A DNA stretch of 64,000 nucleotides, taken from the NCBI GenBank assembly GCA_017437965.1, contig JAFRWN010000082.1:18061-82060 (forward strand). The letters are read 5' to 3'. Both the position numbers and the translations under genes were made by a program. The stretch's first letter is position 1, and the number at the start of each line of letters is the position of its first letter. Origin of the DNA: Lachnospiraceae bacterium. GTDB taxonomy: Bacteria > Bacillota > Clostridia > Lachnospirales > Lachnospiraceae. The notes beneath the pieces were generated by a model that worked only from the letters and a program-made list of their open reading frames with translations, did not search any database and was not told the DNA's origin. Below are positions 16,905-26,721 of this stretch, piece after piece.

Positions 16905-18863
16905 ATGTACGATTATATCAGGGTTTCTTCGGCAGTGCCGGATATCAGGGTAGCCGATACGGATTTCAATATTCAGGAAATATCAACCAAGATACTTGAG
17001 GCAGAGGCAACGGGCTCAGACATAGTTGTTTTCCCCGAGCTTTCAATCACGGGCTATACCTGTGCCGACCTTTTCTTCCAGAAATCACTTCTTGCGAAGA
17101 GCATGGAGGCGGTATCAAGGATAGTAATGGCAAGCCGCAGACACAAACTGATCATAGTCGTCGGTGCTCCTGTAAAAATAAACGGCCAGCTCTACAACTG
17201 TGCCTGCGTGATAAGGAACGGAAAGCTTTACGGCATCGTTCCGAAAACCTTCCTTCCCAACTATTCGGAGTTCTATGAGAAACGCTGGTTTTCATCGGGT
17301 GCGGAGCTTACACGCGAAAACATCAGCGCCGCAGAGCTTGAAATCTTCCACAAGGAAGACTACGAAATCCCCATCGGACGCAACCTGATCTTTTCGATAA
17401 ACGGAAGTGTCAATTTCGGAATAGAAATATGTGAGGACCTCTGGACTCCGCTTCCTCCGAGCACCATGCTCGCTTTAGGCGGTGCTGAGCTGATACTGAA
17501 CCTTTCCGCAAGCAACGAGACCATTGCCAAAAGGGAATACAGAAGACAGCTCGTTGCAAACCAGTCGGGAAGAAACCTGTGCGGCTATGTATATACCTCA
17601 GCCGGAAGCACAGAGTCTACAACCGACCTGATCTTCTCCGGTAATTCAATCATTGCTGAGAACGGAAGCATAATAAAAGAAAATGAAAAACTGATCGATT
17701 CGGACTACATGATAACCGCCGATATTGATATCGGAAAATCGATACATGACAGAATGCTCAACAAGAGCTTCAAGGATACCGCTGCTTTATATGCCGGGAC
17801 TGAGAAGTTCCGCTATATCGAGATCAACAGCGAGGATCTGCTTTCGGGTGAAGGTGATTTTGCAAGACTTAACCGCATGCCCTTCGTTCCGTCCGCACGT
17901 GCAGACCGTTACAAACGCTGCATGAACATCTTCGAAATGCAGGTTGCGGGACTTGTAAAAAGACTGAAAGTAACGGGAGCAAAGCCCGTTGTCGGTGTTT
18001 CGGGCGGACTTGATTCCACACTTGCCCTGCTTGTTTCGGTACAGGCAGTACGTGAGCTTGAAAGACCGCTTACCGATGTGCATGGAATCACTATGCCTGC
18101 CTTCGGAACGACGGACAGGACCTATAACAACTCCCTTAAGCTGATGGAAACACTCGGCATAACATGTAAGGAAATCAATATAAAAGAAGCCTGCACGGTA
18201 CATGCAAGGGACATAGACTATGACCTTAACGACCATTCCGTAACCTATGAAAACCTTCAGGCACGTGAAAGAACCCAGGTTCTGATGGACTATGCCGGTA
18301 AGGTGGGCGGTCTTGTTGTCGGAACGGGCGACCTTTCGGAGCTTGCCCTCGGCTGGTGTACCTACAATGCCGACCAGATGAGCATGTACGGCGTAAATGC
18401 CAGCATACCGAAAACACTTATCAAGTGGATGATAGACAGTATCAGCGAATATGATGTTTTCGAGGGAAGTGCAGCTATACTTAAAGATATTATCGACACC
18501 CCGATCAGTCCTGAGCTTCTGCCTCCGGACGAAAGCGGCGTGATCGCACAGAAGACAGAGGATGTGGTCGGACCTTACATACTTCACGATTTCTTCCTCT
18601 ACAACATGATGCGTTTTGGTTTCACACCCTCAAAAATCTACAGGATGGCCCAGACAGCCTTCAAGGATGAGTTTGAGGACGCAGTGATACTCAAATGGTT
18701 AAAAACATTCTACCGTCGTTTCTTCAGCCAGCAGTTCAAACGCAGCTGCATGCCTGACGGTGTAAAGGTCGGAAGTATCTGCCTGTCGCCGAGAGGAGAC
18801 TGGAGAATGCCAAGCGATGCAAGCTCGGCAGTATGGCTTGAGGAACTGGATATACTTGGATAA
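16905..18863 (+). CDS. nadE: Glutamine-dependent NAD+ synthetase
   Basis: The 652-residue two-domain enzyme makes NAD+ from deamido-NAD+, ATP and glutamine. The N-terminal nitrilase-type glutaminase domain has the triad Glu45 (VVFPELSITGY), Lys114 (GIVPKTFLPNY) and Cys176 (FGIEICEDLW). The C-terminal synthetase domain carries the PP-loop SGGLDS at residue 366, then VVGTGDLSELALGW. The full length is typical of bacterial two-domain NadE. The start ATG follows GAGAGG. Confidence 0.96.
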   Translation: MYDYIRVSSAVPDIRVADTDFNIQEISTKILEAEATGSDIVVFPELSITGYTCADLFFQKSLLAKSMEAVSRIVMASRRHKLIIVVGAPVKINGQLYNCACVIRNGKLYGIVPKTFLPNYSEFYEKRWFSSGAELTRENISAAELEIFHKEDYEIPIGRNLIFSINGSVNFGIEICEDLWTPLPPSTMLALGGAELILNLSASNETIAKREYRRQLVANQSGRNLCGYVYTSAGSTESTTDLIFSGNSIIAENGSIIKENEKLIDSDYMITADIDIGKSIHDRMLNKSFKDTAALYAGTEKFRYIEINSEDLLSGEGDFARLNRMPFVPSARADRYKRCMNIFEMQVAGLVKRLKVTGAKPVVGVSGGLDSTLALLVSVQAVRELERPLTDVHGITMPAFGTTDRTYNNSLKLMETLGITCKEINIKEACTVHARDIDYDLNDHSVTYENLQARERTQVLMDYAGKVGGLVVGTGDLSELALGWCTYNADQMSMYGVNASIPKTLIKWMIDSISEYDVFEGSAAILKDIIDTPISPELLPPDESGVIAQKTEDVVGPYILHDFFLYNMMRFGFTPSKIYRMAQTAFKDEFEDAVILKWLKTFYRRFFSQQFKRSCMPDGVKVGSICLSPRGDWRMPSDASSAVWLEELDILG

Positions 18864-18894
18864 ATAAGGCTGTAAGTAAAGGCAGGGGGTTAAA

Positions 18895-20829
18895 ATGGGA
18901 AGAAAAAACATAGGCGTATTTGTAAGCGGAAATGACGGACAGCTCCATGGCACGATCATCCAGGGAATAAAGGAACGTGCAAAAGAGCTTGACTGCAACG
19001 TGGTTGTTTTCCACAGCCTTGCTACGAAGCTGCGTTACAATCAGACCGAAAAAATTGAAAAAAGCGTAATCAGGGGCGAGTCTTCGGTATTTTTCGGACA
19101 TGAGATAGATGTTTTTGATGCTCTGATCATCATGGGCGAGACTTTCCTCAATGAAGATATAAAGAAGGAACTTGTCAAAAAGGCTACCGATAAAGGTATC
19201 CCGGTCATTGATATCGATGACGCGGATGATGACTGCTCATGCGTGAAATATGACGATACTTCGGGTATGGAGCTGGTTGTAAGGCACATAGTAGAGCACC
19301 ACGGCTGCAAAAAAGTGAATTTTATCAGTGGCTTCAAAGGCAACCGTCAGTCCGAGGAAAGAATCACTGCCAACAGAAAAGTCCTTAAAGAAAACGGAAT
19401 CCCGGTTGAGCCAAAGCGCATAGGCTATGGTGAATTCTACACCAAGGCTGTCGAGGTAATAAGGGACATGGTAAATGCCGACGGAGTGCCGGAGGCTGTT
19501 GTCTGCGCAAATGACATAATGGCGATCGAGGTGATTGCATATCTGAATTCCATAGGCGTAAGGGTGCCCGAGGACTGCCTTGTCGCAGGCTTTGACGGCA
19601 TCAGGGAAGGCCAGGTATATATTCCGTCTCTTACGACCTGCAGACGAGCGATCAAATATTCCGGTGCAAAAGCACTTGAGGTTGCAGTAGCGGCAGCGGA
19701 TGGTGAGAAGACCGATAAGGAAATATTCCTTGAACCCGAACTTATCATGGGACAGAGCTGTGGATGCATAGAAACCAACGAGCTTGGCTTCAACAGCTTC
19801 TATAAAACCATGAATAATATGATCAATGACAGGGATCTCTTCAATTCCTATCATATCGATATGACCAGGGATTTTGCGTCCGTAAGGGATGTAAATGATA
19901 TTTTCGATATTATGTTCAAATATCTCGGAAGCTTCAGGTTTTCGTGGTTTGACTATTATGTAAACAAGGATATAATCAATCTTAACGAAAGCGAACTCAG
20001 GGACAATCTCGACCAGGTAATGAATAAGGAAATATATTCCGAGGATCTGGTATGCTACAGCTGGAGGGAAAATGAATTCGGTTACCAGAGTTTTGAGCTT
20101 AAGACCAGGTCATTCCTCCGGAACATGTTCGAGGGCTCCGGTGATGACCCTGTGTTCATTACGCTTGTTCCCAGTTACTACCAGAACATGATAATAGGTT
20201 TTGCGGCTGTTGACGAGACAAAATGTGCCGACCAGCTTGCAATGTTGTGTACTCTGATGGCAACTGTTTCCTATACCATCGGTGATTTCTACATGCGCCG
20301 TGAGATGCGCCACCTGATCAACAAGCTTGACAGCATGTATGTGAGTGATAATCTTACAGGTCTTCATAACCGTTTTGGTCTCTACAGGGATGCGAAGAAG
20401 ATGATACAGAGGGCGAAGGAAAAGGGCAAGATGATCTTAGGCGTAGCAATCGACCTTGACAGGCTGAAATATGTAAACGACAATTTCGGCCATGAACAGG
20501 GTGACAATGCGATAACCATGATCGCAAAAGCCATGAAATATGCCGCAGCCAGGAGAAAAGCTGTGCTTTCAAGGATCGGCGGTGACGAATATTTCATGAT
20601 GGATTTCTGCGATGATGCATCTGCCGGTGAGGAATTTATCGGCAGGATGAACGAATTCCTCGAGGAATATAACATCAGCAGCGGACTTCCGTATGTCGTT
20701 GAATGCAGCTGCGGCTTCTATGTTGCCGATCCCAAGGTGGAAAGCCTTGAAGGCATCATGAGAAAGGCTGACGAGAGAATGTACGAGGTAAAGATGGCCA
20801 GAAAGGCTGCAAGGGACAAACGTGGATGA
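18895..20829 (+). CDS. Periplasmic-binding-like sensor fused to GGDEF diguanylate cyclase
   Basis: 644 residues, ATG after AGGGGG. Residues about 4-290 have the LacI/GalR-type sugar-binding fold (KNIGVFVSGNDGQLHGTIIQGI, VVCANDIMAIEVIAYLNSIGVRVPEDCLVAGFDGI), but there is no helix-turn-helix, signal peptide or membrane segment, so the sensor is cytosolic. A linker region of about 170 residues leads to a GGDEF domain with DNLTGLHNRFGL and an intact RIGGDEYF (residues 562-566). The usual RxxD inhibitory site before it reads RRKA, so product feedback is probably lost. It would make c-di-GMP in response to an intracellular ligand, perhaps a sugar. The end overlaps the next gene. Confidence 0.88.
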   Translation: MGRKNIGVFVSGNDGQLHGTIIQGIKERAKELDCNVVVFHSLATKLRYNQTEKIEKSVIRGESSVFFGHEIDVFDALIIMGETFLNEDIKKELVKKATDKGIPVIDIDDADDDCSCVKYDDTSGMELVVRHIVEHHGCKKVNFISGFKGNRQSEERITANRKVLKENGIPVEPKRIGYGEFYTKAVEVIRDMVNADGVPEAVVCANDIMAIEVIAYLNSIGVRVPEDCLVAGFDGIREGQVYIPSLTTCRRAIKYSGAKALEVAVAAADGEKTDKEIFLEPELIMGQSCGCIETNELGFNSFYKTMNNMINDRDLFNSYHIDMTRDFASVRDVNDIFDIMFKYLGSFRFSWFDYYVNKDIINLNESELRDNLDQVMNKEIYSEDLVCYSWRENEFGYQSFELKTRSFLRNMFEGSGDDPVFITLVPSYYQNMIIGFAAVDETKCADQLAMLCTLMATVSYTIGDFYMRREMRHLINKLDSMYVSDNLTGLHNRFGLYRDAKKMIQRAKEKGKMILGVAIDLDRLKYVNDNFGHEQGDNAITMIAKAMKYAAARRKAVLSRIGGDEYFMMDFCDDASAGEEFIGRMNEFLEEYNISSGLPYVVECSCGFYVADPKVESLEGIMRKADERMYEVKMARKAARDKRG

Positions 20830-21259
20830 AATAATGCTTCTCGAAAACTACAGTGAGAAATACAGGGCTGCCGTAAGTGATTATTATGCGGAATTTTCGG
20901 AAAACGGAGAGGACGTAAGAGACGACGTATGCGGCGGTCCTTCTCTTACTTTCCTGTATATCAGGGAAAAAGACGGCAGGCTGGTCGGGATGCTCAATAT
21001 CCGTAAGGGAGAAGAGGCGGAAAGAATAGGTACCTTCGGTTACGCGATCAGACCGTCTGAGAGACGTAAGGGCTACGGAAGCATGCTTGTGGAATCCGCG
21101 CTGGAGCTTTGCGAGATGATGGACATAAAAAAACCCGTGCTGTTTGTAAAAAAAGACAATACCGCAGGGCTTGCGCTAATGAGAAGCATGGGGTTTTGTG
21201 AGGCCCGGGCAAGCATCGAAACTGATAACATAATAAAATTTTTAATAAGTGAGAAATGA
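20822..21259 (+). CDS. GNAT-family N-acetyltransferase
   Basis: 145 residues from a GTG at 20822, inside the end of the cyclase gene; an ATG at 20834 is the alternative start. The acetyl-CoA motif appears as IGTFGYAIRPSERRKGYGSMLVESALELCEMM, with the R-x-x-G-x-G pattern, followed by PVLFVKKDNTAGLALMRSMGF. The acceptor substrate is unknown. Coupled translation with the cyclase and the next small gene suggests one operon. Confidence 0.85.
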   Translation: MDEIMLLENYSEKYRAAVSDYYAEFSENGEDVRDDVCGGPSLTFLYIREKDGRLVGMLNIRKGEEAERIGTFGYAIRPSERRKGYGSMLVESALELCEMMDIKKPVLFVKKDNTAGLALMRSMGFCEARASIETDNIIKFLISEK

Positions 21260-21260
21260 A

Positions 21261-21563
21261 ATGAAAGCCGATCCCATAACCCGCAAGGACTTCCTTGCAC
21301 TGAATTTCTACAAAAAAACCGACTTCTACGGCAGTTGCGGGAACATGAACTACCGTATCGGCCGCCGCGAAAAAACCGACGAGAACGAGCAGAATACCGC
21401 ATACTTCGAGGTAGTATACTGGCCCGGTCCCTATATTTTTGCGAAAACCGATGAAAAACTGAAGCAGACTGCGGACTTTCCTTTTACCGAGGAAGGCATA
21501 CAGGCAGTGGCGGATTTTCTTAATGAACAGTATGTAAAACAGCAGGAGCTCTGGAAACTGTAA
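21261..21563 (+). CDS. Uncharacterised small protein
   Basis: About 100 residues from ATG 21261, one base after the GNAT stop; a GTG at 21249 is also in frame. The sequence (KKTDFYGSCGNMNYRIGRRE, YFEVVYWPGPYIFAKT, ADFLNEQYVKQQELW) is soluble and mixed alpha/beta. I do not recognise it as a characterised family, though its gene order behind a GNAT gene suggests a linked role. Confidence 0.6.
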   Translation: MKADPITRKDFLALNFYKKTDFYGSCGNMNYRIGRREKTDENEQNTAYFEVVYWPGPYIFAKTDEKLKQTADFPFTEEGIQAVADFLNEQYVKQQELWKL

Positions 21564-21622
21564 GAAAACGATTTCTAAAGTTCGTAGAAATAAATAATAT
21601 CTGAAAAAATATTGAAAAACCC

Positions 21623-21651
21623 TTGACATAGTATTGAAAACCACGTATAAT
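21623..21651 (+). promoter_or_regulatory. Consensus promoter for the DegV-family gene
   Basis: TTGACA (21623-21628) and TATAAT (21646-21651), spaced 17 nt, match the sigma-A consensus perfectly. This leaves a leader of about 45 nt before the ATG at 21701. Confidence 0.85.
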
Positions 21652-21700
21652 GATAGACAAATGTGGGCGCTATTTGCGTGTAGGAAAAAGGAGAATTGTC

Positions 21701-22636
21701 ATGAGTTTTAAAATTTTTATAGATTCCGGCGGAAACCTTCCCGCAGTAAAAGCAAAAGAATATGATATCAATGTGCTGAGCTTCAGGGAACTTGTGGACG
21801 GCAATGAGATACGTTGCTATAATCCTGAGCTTGCTCCTCTTGAAGAAAGACTTGAGGGCGCAAAATTCTATGGCGCTATGAGAAAAGGAGCAAAGACAAG
21901 CACTTCACTTATCAATACAGCAGAGTTTATGGAAAATTTCAGAAAGGTACTTGAAGAAGGCAAAGATCTGCTTTATATCAGTATTTCAAGCGGAATAAGC
22001 GGTACCTATAATGCTGCAAGGCTTGCGGCAGAAGAGCTTTCGGAGGAATTTCCCGAGAGGAAGATCCGCGTTGTTGATGCGAAGAATGCCTCCCTCGGTT
22101 CAGGACTTCATGCGATAACCGCTTCCATAATGCGTGCGGAAGGTAAAAATGTTGACGAAGCTGCCGACAGGATAGAGCGGGATGTGCCGAAAATGAACGG
22201 GCTCTTTACCGTCGACAATCTCAAATATCTTGCAAGAACCGGCAGAATAAAGAATTACAAGGCAATTGCCGGAAACCTTTTAAATATCAAGCCTATACTC
22301 AGAGGTGACAAGGACGGTTTCATAGTCGAATTCGGAAAAGTAAGAGGCAGGAGAAAATCCCTGCAGACCATTATCGGACTTCTGATCTCGAACATCATGG
22401 ATCCAGAAGAGCAGATCGTGGGAATTGCCCATGCCGATGCTTATGAGGATGCGCTTGAGTGCGCAAAGGAAATCAGAAATGCCGTAAAGGTGAAGGATAT
22501 CATCATCACCAGCTACGACCTCTGCACCGGATCCCATGTAGGACCCGACACGATTGCCCTTTTCTTCCTCGCAAGAGACAGGGAGCTTTCTGTAGAACCT
22601 GCGAAAAACCATGTGTTAAGCACAGCAAATCACTAA
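21701..22636 (+). CDS. DegV-family fatty-acid-binding protein
   Basis: Starting at ATG 21701 behind AAAGGAG gives 311 residues. Hallmarks are the N-terminal FKIFIDSGGNLPA (canonical D-S fatty-acid contact), KTSTSLINTAEF, the ISSGISGTYNAARLAAEE motif, VVDAKNASLGSGL and the C-terminal SHVGPDTIALFFLA. DegV/FakB proteins bind a fatty acid in a deep pocket and some present it to FakA kinase. No fakA gene is in view. The gene has its own consensus promoter and a strong terminator. Confidence 0.9.
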   Translation: MSFKIFIDSGGNLPAVKAKEYDINVLSFRELVDGNEIRCYNPELAPLEERLEGAKFYGAMRKGAKTSTSLINTAEFMENFRKVLEEGKDLLYISISSGISGTYNAARLAAEELSEEFPERKIRVVDAKNASLGSGLHAITASIMRAEGKNVDEAADRIERDVPKMNGLFTVDNLKYLARTGRIKNYKAIAGNLLNIKPILRGDKDGFIVEFGKVRGRRKSLQTIIGLLISNIMDPEEQIVGIAHADAYEDALECAKEIRNAVKVKDIIITSYDLCTGSHVGPDTIALFFLARDRELSVEPAKNHVLSTANH

Positions 22637-22660
22637 GAAAGATTCAGAGCATCTCCTCAA

Positions 22661-22697
22661 AAAAAGCTCTCCGGAACAATAATCCGGAGAGCTTTTT
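22661..22697. terminator. Bidirectional rho-independent terminator
   Basis: AAAAAGCTCTCCGGA (22661-22675) and its perfect complement (22683-22697) form a 15-bp stem with a 7-nt loop. It has T-runs on both strands and ends both degV (+) and prfC (-) transcripts. Confidence 0.92.
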
Positions 22698-22709
22698 AAA
22701 TGCTTGTTT

Positions 22710-24302
22710 TTAGTTTTTACCGAACTCGGCGAGTTCAAGACCTTTGTTGCGGTCAAGACACATTCCGACCGACCAGGCATTGATAAAGATGAGCAGGGGA
22801 TTTCCCTTTAAATCCACAATCTTCTTCATGTCTGAAGGCCCGTTGATCTGTGCGAGCGGGAATTTCTCAGGATTTGATACCCATCTTATATGCTCATAGG
22901 GCAGCGGGTCGAGCGCGATCTCAACATTGTACTCATTTTTAAGCCTGTACTGGAGCACGTCGAACTGCAGCACGCCGACAACGCCGACGATGATTTCCTC
23001 CATGCCGGTGTTGGCTTCCTGGAAAATCTGGATTGCACCCTCCTGGGCAATCTGGGTGATGCCCTTCATGAACTGCTTACGTTTCATCGTATCAGCCTGA
23101 CGGCAGCGTGCGAAATGCTCGGGAGCGAAGGTAGGTATTCCTTCGAATTCAAATTTTTCGTTTGAGGTTGTGAGAGTGTCTCCGATGGCAAAAATGCCTG
23201 GATCGAAAACACCGATGATATCGCCAGCATAGGCCTCCTCAACTATATGTCTTTCCTGTGCCATCATCTGCTGGGGCTGAGAAAGCTTGACTTTCCTTCC
23301 GCCCTGTACATGATTTACTTCCATACCGGCGTCAAACTTGCCCGAGCATATTCTCATGAAAGCGATACGGTCGCGGTGCGCCTTGTTCATGTTTGCCTGG
23401 ATTTTGAAAACAAAAGCTGAGAAATCCTCACGGAAAGGATCTATCTCACCGATGCTTGAATTGCGGGGCAGGGGCGAATAGGTCATGTCGAGGAAGTGCT
23501 CCAGGAAGGTCTTTACGCCGAAATTTGTAAGTGCAGAACCGAAAAATACCGGTGAAAGCTTTCCTGCGCTGACCTTGTCAATATCAAATTCCTCGCTGGC
23601 ACCATCAAGAAGCTCGATGTCCTCGGTAAGCTTTTCATAGGCATGTGCACCGATACGGGCGGAACATCCGGGATCGTCAACCGATATGGTTTCGGTCGCA
23701 ACCTCCCTCTGACCACTGTCAGCGGCGGTGAAAAGTGAGATATCCCTTGTGTTACGGTCATAGGTTCCGGCAAATTCCTTGCCGCTTCCTATCGGCCAGT
23801 TGATAGGGCAGGTCTGTATTCCGAGCACGTTTTCGATGTCACTGAGAAGCTCGAAAGGATCGTTTGCTTCACGGTCCATCTTGTTTATGAAAGTGAAAAT
23901 CGGAATATGCCTGAGCACGCAGACCTTGAAAAGCTTGATGGTCTGTTTCTCAACACCCTTTGAGGCATCGATTACCATGACTGCGGAATCTGCAGCCATC
24001 AGTGTACGGTAGGTATCCTCCGAGAAATCCTGGTGACCCGGAGTATCGAGTATATTGATGCAGTAGCCGCCGTAATTGAACTGCATGACCGAAGAGGTAA
24101 CGGAAATACCACGTTCCTTTTCAATCTCCATCCAGTCGGAAACTGCGTGTCTTGCCGTCTTTCTTCCCTTTACCGAGCCTGCAAGGTTGATCGCACCTCC
24201 GTAAAGCAGCAGCTTTTCGGTAAGTGTGGTTTTACCGGCATCCGGGTGGGAGATTATCGCAAAGGTTCTTCTTTTTCTGATTTCGGTTTCTGTATTGGTC
24301 AT
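22710..24302 (-). CDS. prfC: Peptide chain release factor 3
   Basis: A 530-residue translational GTPase that recycles RF1/RF2 from the ribosome after peptide release. All G motifs are present: SHPDAGKTTLTEKLL (G1), the RGISVTSSVMQF switch, DTPGHQDFSEDTYRTL (G3) and INKMDREANDP (G4), with GSALTNFGV at G5. The length is that of full bacterial RF3. It is monocistronic and is closed by the shared terminator. Confidence 0.97.
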   Translation of the reverse strand: MTNTETEIRKRRTFAIISHPDAGKTTLTEKLLLYGGAINLAGSVKGRKTARHAVSDWMEIEKERGISVTSSVMQFNYGGYCINILDTPGHQDFSEDTYRTLMAADSAVMVIDASKGVEKQTIKLFKVCVLRHIPIFTFINKMDREANDPFELLSDIENVLGIQTCPINWPIGSGKEFAGTYDRNTRDISLFTAADSGQREVATETISVDDPGCSARIGAHAYEKLTEDIELLDGASEEFDIDKVSAGKLSPVFFGSALTNFGVKTFLEHFLDMTYSPLPRNSSIGEIDPFREDFSAFVFKIQANMNKAHRDRIAFMRICSGKFDAGMEVNHVQGGRKVKLSQPQQMMAQERHIVEEAYAGDIIGVFDPGIFAIGDTLTTSNEKFEFEGIPTFAPEHFARCRQADTMKRKQFMKGITQIAQEGAIQIFQEANTGMEEIIVGVVGVLQFDVLQYRLKNEYNVEIALDPLPYEHIRWVSNPEKFPLAQINGPSDMKKIVDLKGNPLLIFINAWSVGMCLDRNKGLELAEFGKN

Positions 24303-24416
24303 TTTTTTCTTTCCTTGATAATTAAAGTCAACAGTCCGTATTTTACAGCAAAAATGCCTTCTTTACAAGTGAAATTTTTGTTATTATTGATGTTTTTTGT
24401 TTTCAAACCGCGTAAG

Positions 24417-24430
24417 ATGTGGTATACTCT
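24417..24430 (+). promoter_or_regulatory. Extended -10 promoter element of the EAL gene
   Basis: ATGTGGTATACTCT, identical to the element at 11698-11711, contains the extended -10 box TGG-TATACT and lies 42 nt upstream of the start codon. Confidence 0.55.
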
Positions 24431-24472
24431 TAGAATAATAAGGAAAAATGAACGATATCGGAGAAATAATGT

Positions 24473-26188
24473 ATGGAACTTAATGAAGAAAAATCCTACG
24501 TGCCGGATCAGGCGGTTACTGATTTCAGGAACGTAGTAAGCATGATGGCCGATCTCAATGAAGCCTTCGACATGAGCACGCTGGTAGCAAGACTCAGTAA
24601 GAACATTGTGGACAGCGCAAAGCAAGTAAACGCAAAAAGGATCGAGATCGAGACCATACCCGCAGGTGTAAGCGAGTTAGATGTTGCAAGGGTTACACAC
24701 CTTACGGTCTATGAGACCGAGGGACCCGAATTTGACGGCATCTCCTATGAGTGCGTAATGCCCGACGGAGAGACAATCCGCTGCGGAATAACGATAATGA
24801 GCCTTTATCCGGAGGATATCCAGATACAGAAGGCAAAGTGGCTGTGTGAGATGGTATGTCTCTATGTCAGCCGTGCAAAGCTTGGTTCCGGTTTCATCGA
24901 CATGATGAACAGGGATACCGACACAGGCCTTCCGAACATGCAGACCTTCCTTGATTTCGGTGAGAAACTTTTTGGCGAATTCAAGATCACGGATTACTGC
25001 GTTGTGGCTCTGAACATAAACAATTTCAAGTTTGTAAACCAGACCGTGCCCTTTGATGTCGGTACATCGGTCCTCATAAAGTATGCCCATAAGCTGTCCG
25101 GAATGATAAAAGAGGGCGAGATTGTTACCCGTTTCGGCGGTGATAATTTCAACGTCCTGCTGAAAAAGAAAAATCTGGAGAATTTCCTGAGCGAAATAAA
25201 GAAGGTTCCTGTTGACATAAAGGATGGAAACCTCAGGGTTCATTTTGAACTATCCTGCTATGCGGGCATCTACATGATCGAAACAAGGACCGCTATCCAG
25301 ACTGCGGTAGAGCGTGCGTCGGATGCCAAGAACAATGCCAAAAAATATCCTCATCATCCTTTTGTTTACTACAATGAGGAGATGGGCGAGAAGCAGCATT
25401 ATTCGAATCAGGTAAGGGCAAAATTTGGCAAGGCGATAGACATGCATGAGTTTGTCGCATACTATCAGCCGAAGGTCAATATCAAAACAAAGAAGATAAT
25501 AGGAATGGAAGCCTTGGTAAGATGGGAGACTGACGGAGAGGTGATAAGGCCCGACCGTTTTGTCGGCATACTTGAGGATTCCAGTTCGATAATAGAGCTT
25601 GACCGTTCGATGCTCCGTCAGGTATGCAGGGACATCAAGCGTTGGGAAAGCATGGGCATAGATGTTCCGTGTGTATCGGTAAACCTTTCGAGACGAAACC
25701 TGACAACCGAGAATATTGCAGATGAGATCGCAGCGGTTCTCGATGAGTACCATGTTGATCATTCAAAGGTTGAAATAGAGGTTACCGAAACAGTTGACAA
25801 TGCGGAGTTCAACTTCCTTGCCGACTTTATCGGAAGAATGAAGCAGCACGGAATAAAGGTATCCATCGACGATTTCGGTACAGGCTATTCATCGCTTAAC
25901 CTTCTGAAGAGCCTTAATGCCGACGTGCTTAAGATCGACCGTTCCTTCATCGACCTGAAGGAATTTACCGAGCAGGATGAGCTTCTTGTAAAGAGCATAA
26001 TCGACCTTGCAAAAGCCTATAACATGGAGGTCATCACAGAGGGTGTCGAAACCGAAGAGCAGATTGCCTTCCTTGACAGATGCGGCTGTGAAAATGTCCA
26101 GGGCTATTTCTTTGACATGCCTTTAAGCAAGGTGGAAGTGACAGAGATCATCCGCAAGGGTTACTATGATAAAGATATCAAATATTAG
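24473..26188 (+). CDS. GGDEF-EAL protein, probable c-di-GMP phosphodiesterase
   Basis: 571 residues, ATG after GGAGA; the frame is fixed by this ATG, not the overlapping one at 24469. An N-terminal region of about 140 residues without membrane helices leads to a GGDEF domain whose signature is GGDNF (residues 222-226), expected to be inactive as a cyclase. The EAL domain is intact: EALVRW (Glu346), SVNLSRRNL, EIEVTETVDN, the IDDFGTGYSSL loop, the Lys in DVLKIDRSFI, VITEGVETEEQ and QGYFFDMPL. It should hydrolyse c-di-GMP, with the GGDNF domain perhaps sensing GTP. It faces none of its cyclase partners directly but lies within 6 kb of two other c-di-GMP genes. Confidence 0.92.
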   Translation: MELNEEKSYVPDQAVTDFRNVVSMMADLNEAFDMSTLVARLSKNIVDSAKQVNAKRIEIETIPAGVSELDVARVTHLTVYETEGPEFDGISYECVMPDGETIRCGITIMSLYPEDIQIQKAKWLCEMVCLYVSRAKLGSGFIDMMNRDTDTGLPNMQTFLDFGEKLFGEFKITDYCVVALNINNFKFVNQTVPFDVGTSVLIKYAHKLSGMIKEGEIVTRFGGDNFNVLLKKKNLENFLSEIKKVPVDIKDGNLRVHFELSCYAGIYMIETRTAIQTAVERASDAKNNAKKYPHHPFVYYNEEMGEKQHYSNQVRAKFGKAIDMHEFVAYYQPKVNIKTKKIIGMEALVRWETDGEVIRPDRFVGILEDSSSIIELDRSMLRQVCRDIKRWESMGIDVPCVSVNLSRRNLTTENIADEIAAVLDEYHVDHSKVEIEVTETVDNAEFNFLADFIGRMKQHGIKVSIDDFGTGYSSLNLLKSLNADVLKIDRSFIDLKEFTEQDELLVKSIIDLAKAYNMEVITEGVETEEQIAFLDRCGCENVQGYFFDMPLSKVEVTEIIRKGYYDKDIKY

Positions 26189-26205
26189 AGAGAGGACATA
26201 ATAAT

Positions 26206-26721
26206 ATGCAGGCACAAATGGTAGGAGGGCTTCAGCTTAGTGATGCCGAAAAAGAGAGAGAAACGGTTTTTAACATCATGCTTGAAAGACAGCATTCGGA
26301 GCCGAGCGAGAAAAACAAGGAAAGCCTGGTTTCGGCATTGAAGGAAACCCAGGTATATATTCCCATGCATTTTGAATTTGCTCCTTCGGAGATTGAAAAG
26401 CTGAAAGCATCAAAAGATCCCTCACAGCTGGATCTTTCAAAGGTGAAGTTTTCACCTCTTTTTCTGCAGAATTCGAAGACCGGTGAAAAAATCCTTCCCT
26501 GTTACTCAAAGGTAGAGGAATTTTCCGACCAGGAGAAAAAGAACAAGGTTCCGTTCATGAGAATGGCTATGGAAAACGTGCTGAGGATCGCGGACAAGCT
26601 TCCCGATGCCTTTGATTTTGTTTTTGATTTTCATACACATCCGGTAAGGATGACACTGGATGAACTGATGGAAGGACTTGGTCTGTCAGATAATTCGGAA
26701 GAGGAAGGTTCCGAAGAATAA
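26206..26721 (+). CDS. SseB-like protein
   Basis: 171 residues behind GAGAGG. The segment TQVYIPMHFEFAPSE... KVKFSPLFLQNSKTGEKILPCYSKVEEF resembles the SseB N-terminal domain (PF07179 type), a small alpha/beta domain of unknown biochemical role. The C-terminus is acidic (SDNSEEEGSEE). Its TAA overlaps the next ATG by one base, so it is translationally coupled to the DUF4317 gene. Confidence 0.65.
   Translation: MQAQMVGGLQLSDAEKERETVFNIMLERQHSEPSEKNKESLVSALKETQVYIPMHFEFAPSEIEKLKASKDPSQLDLSKVKFSPLFLQNSKTGEKILPCYSKVEEFSDQEKKNKVPFMRMAMENVLRIADKLPDAFDFVFDFHTHPVRMTLDELMEGLGLSDNSEEEGSEE

Noticed and set aside
18895..19770. A LacI-type transcription factor
   Set aside because: The ligand-binding fold starts at residue 4 with no helix-turn-helix before it, and a GGDEF domain follows.
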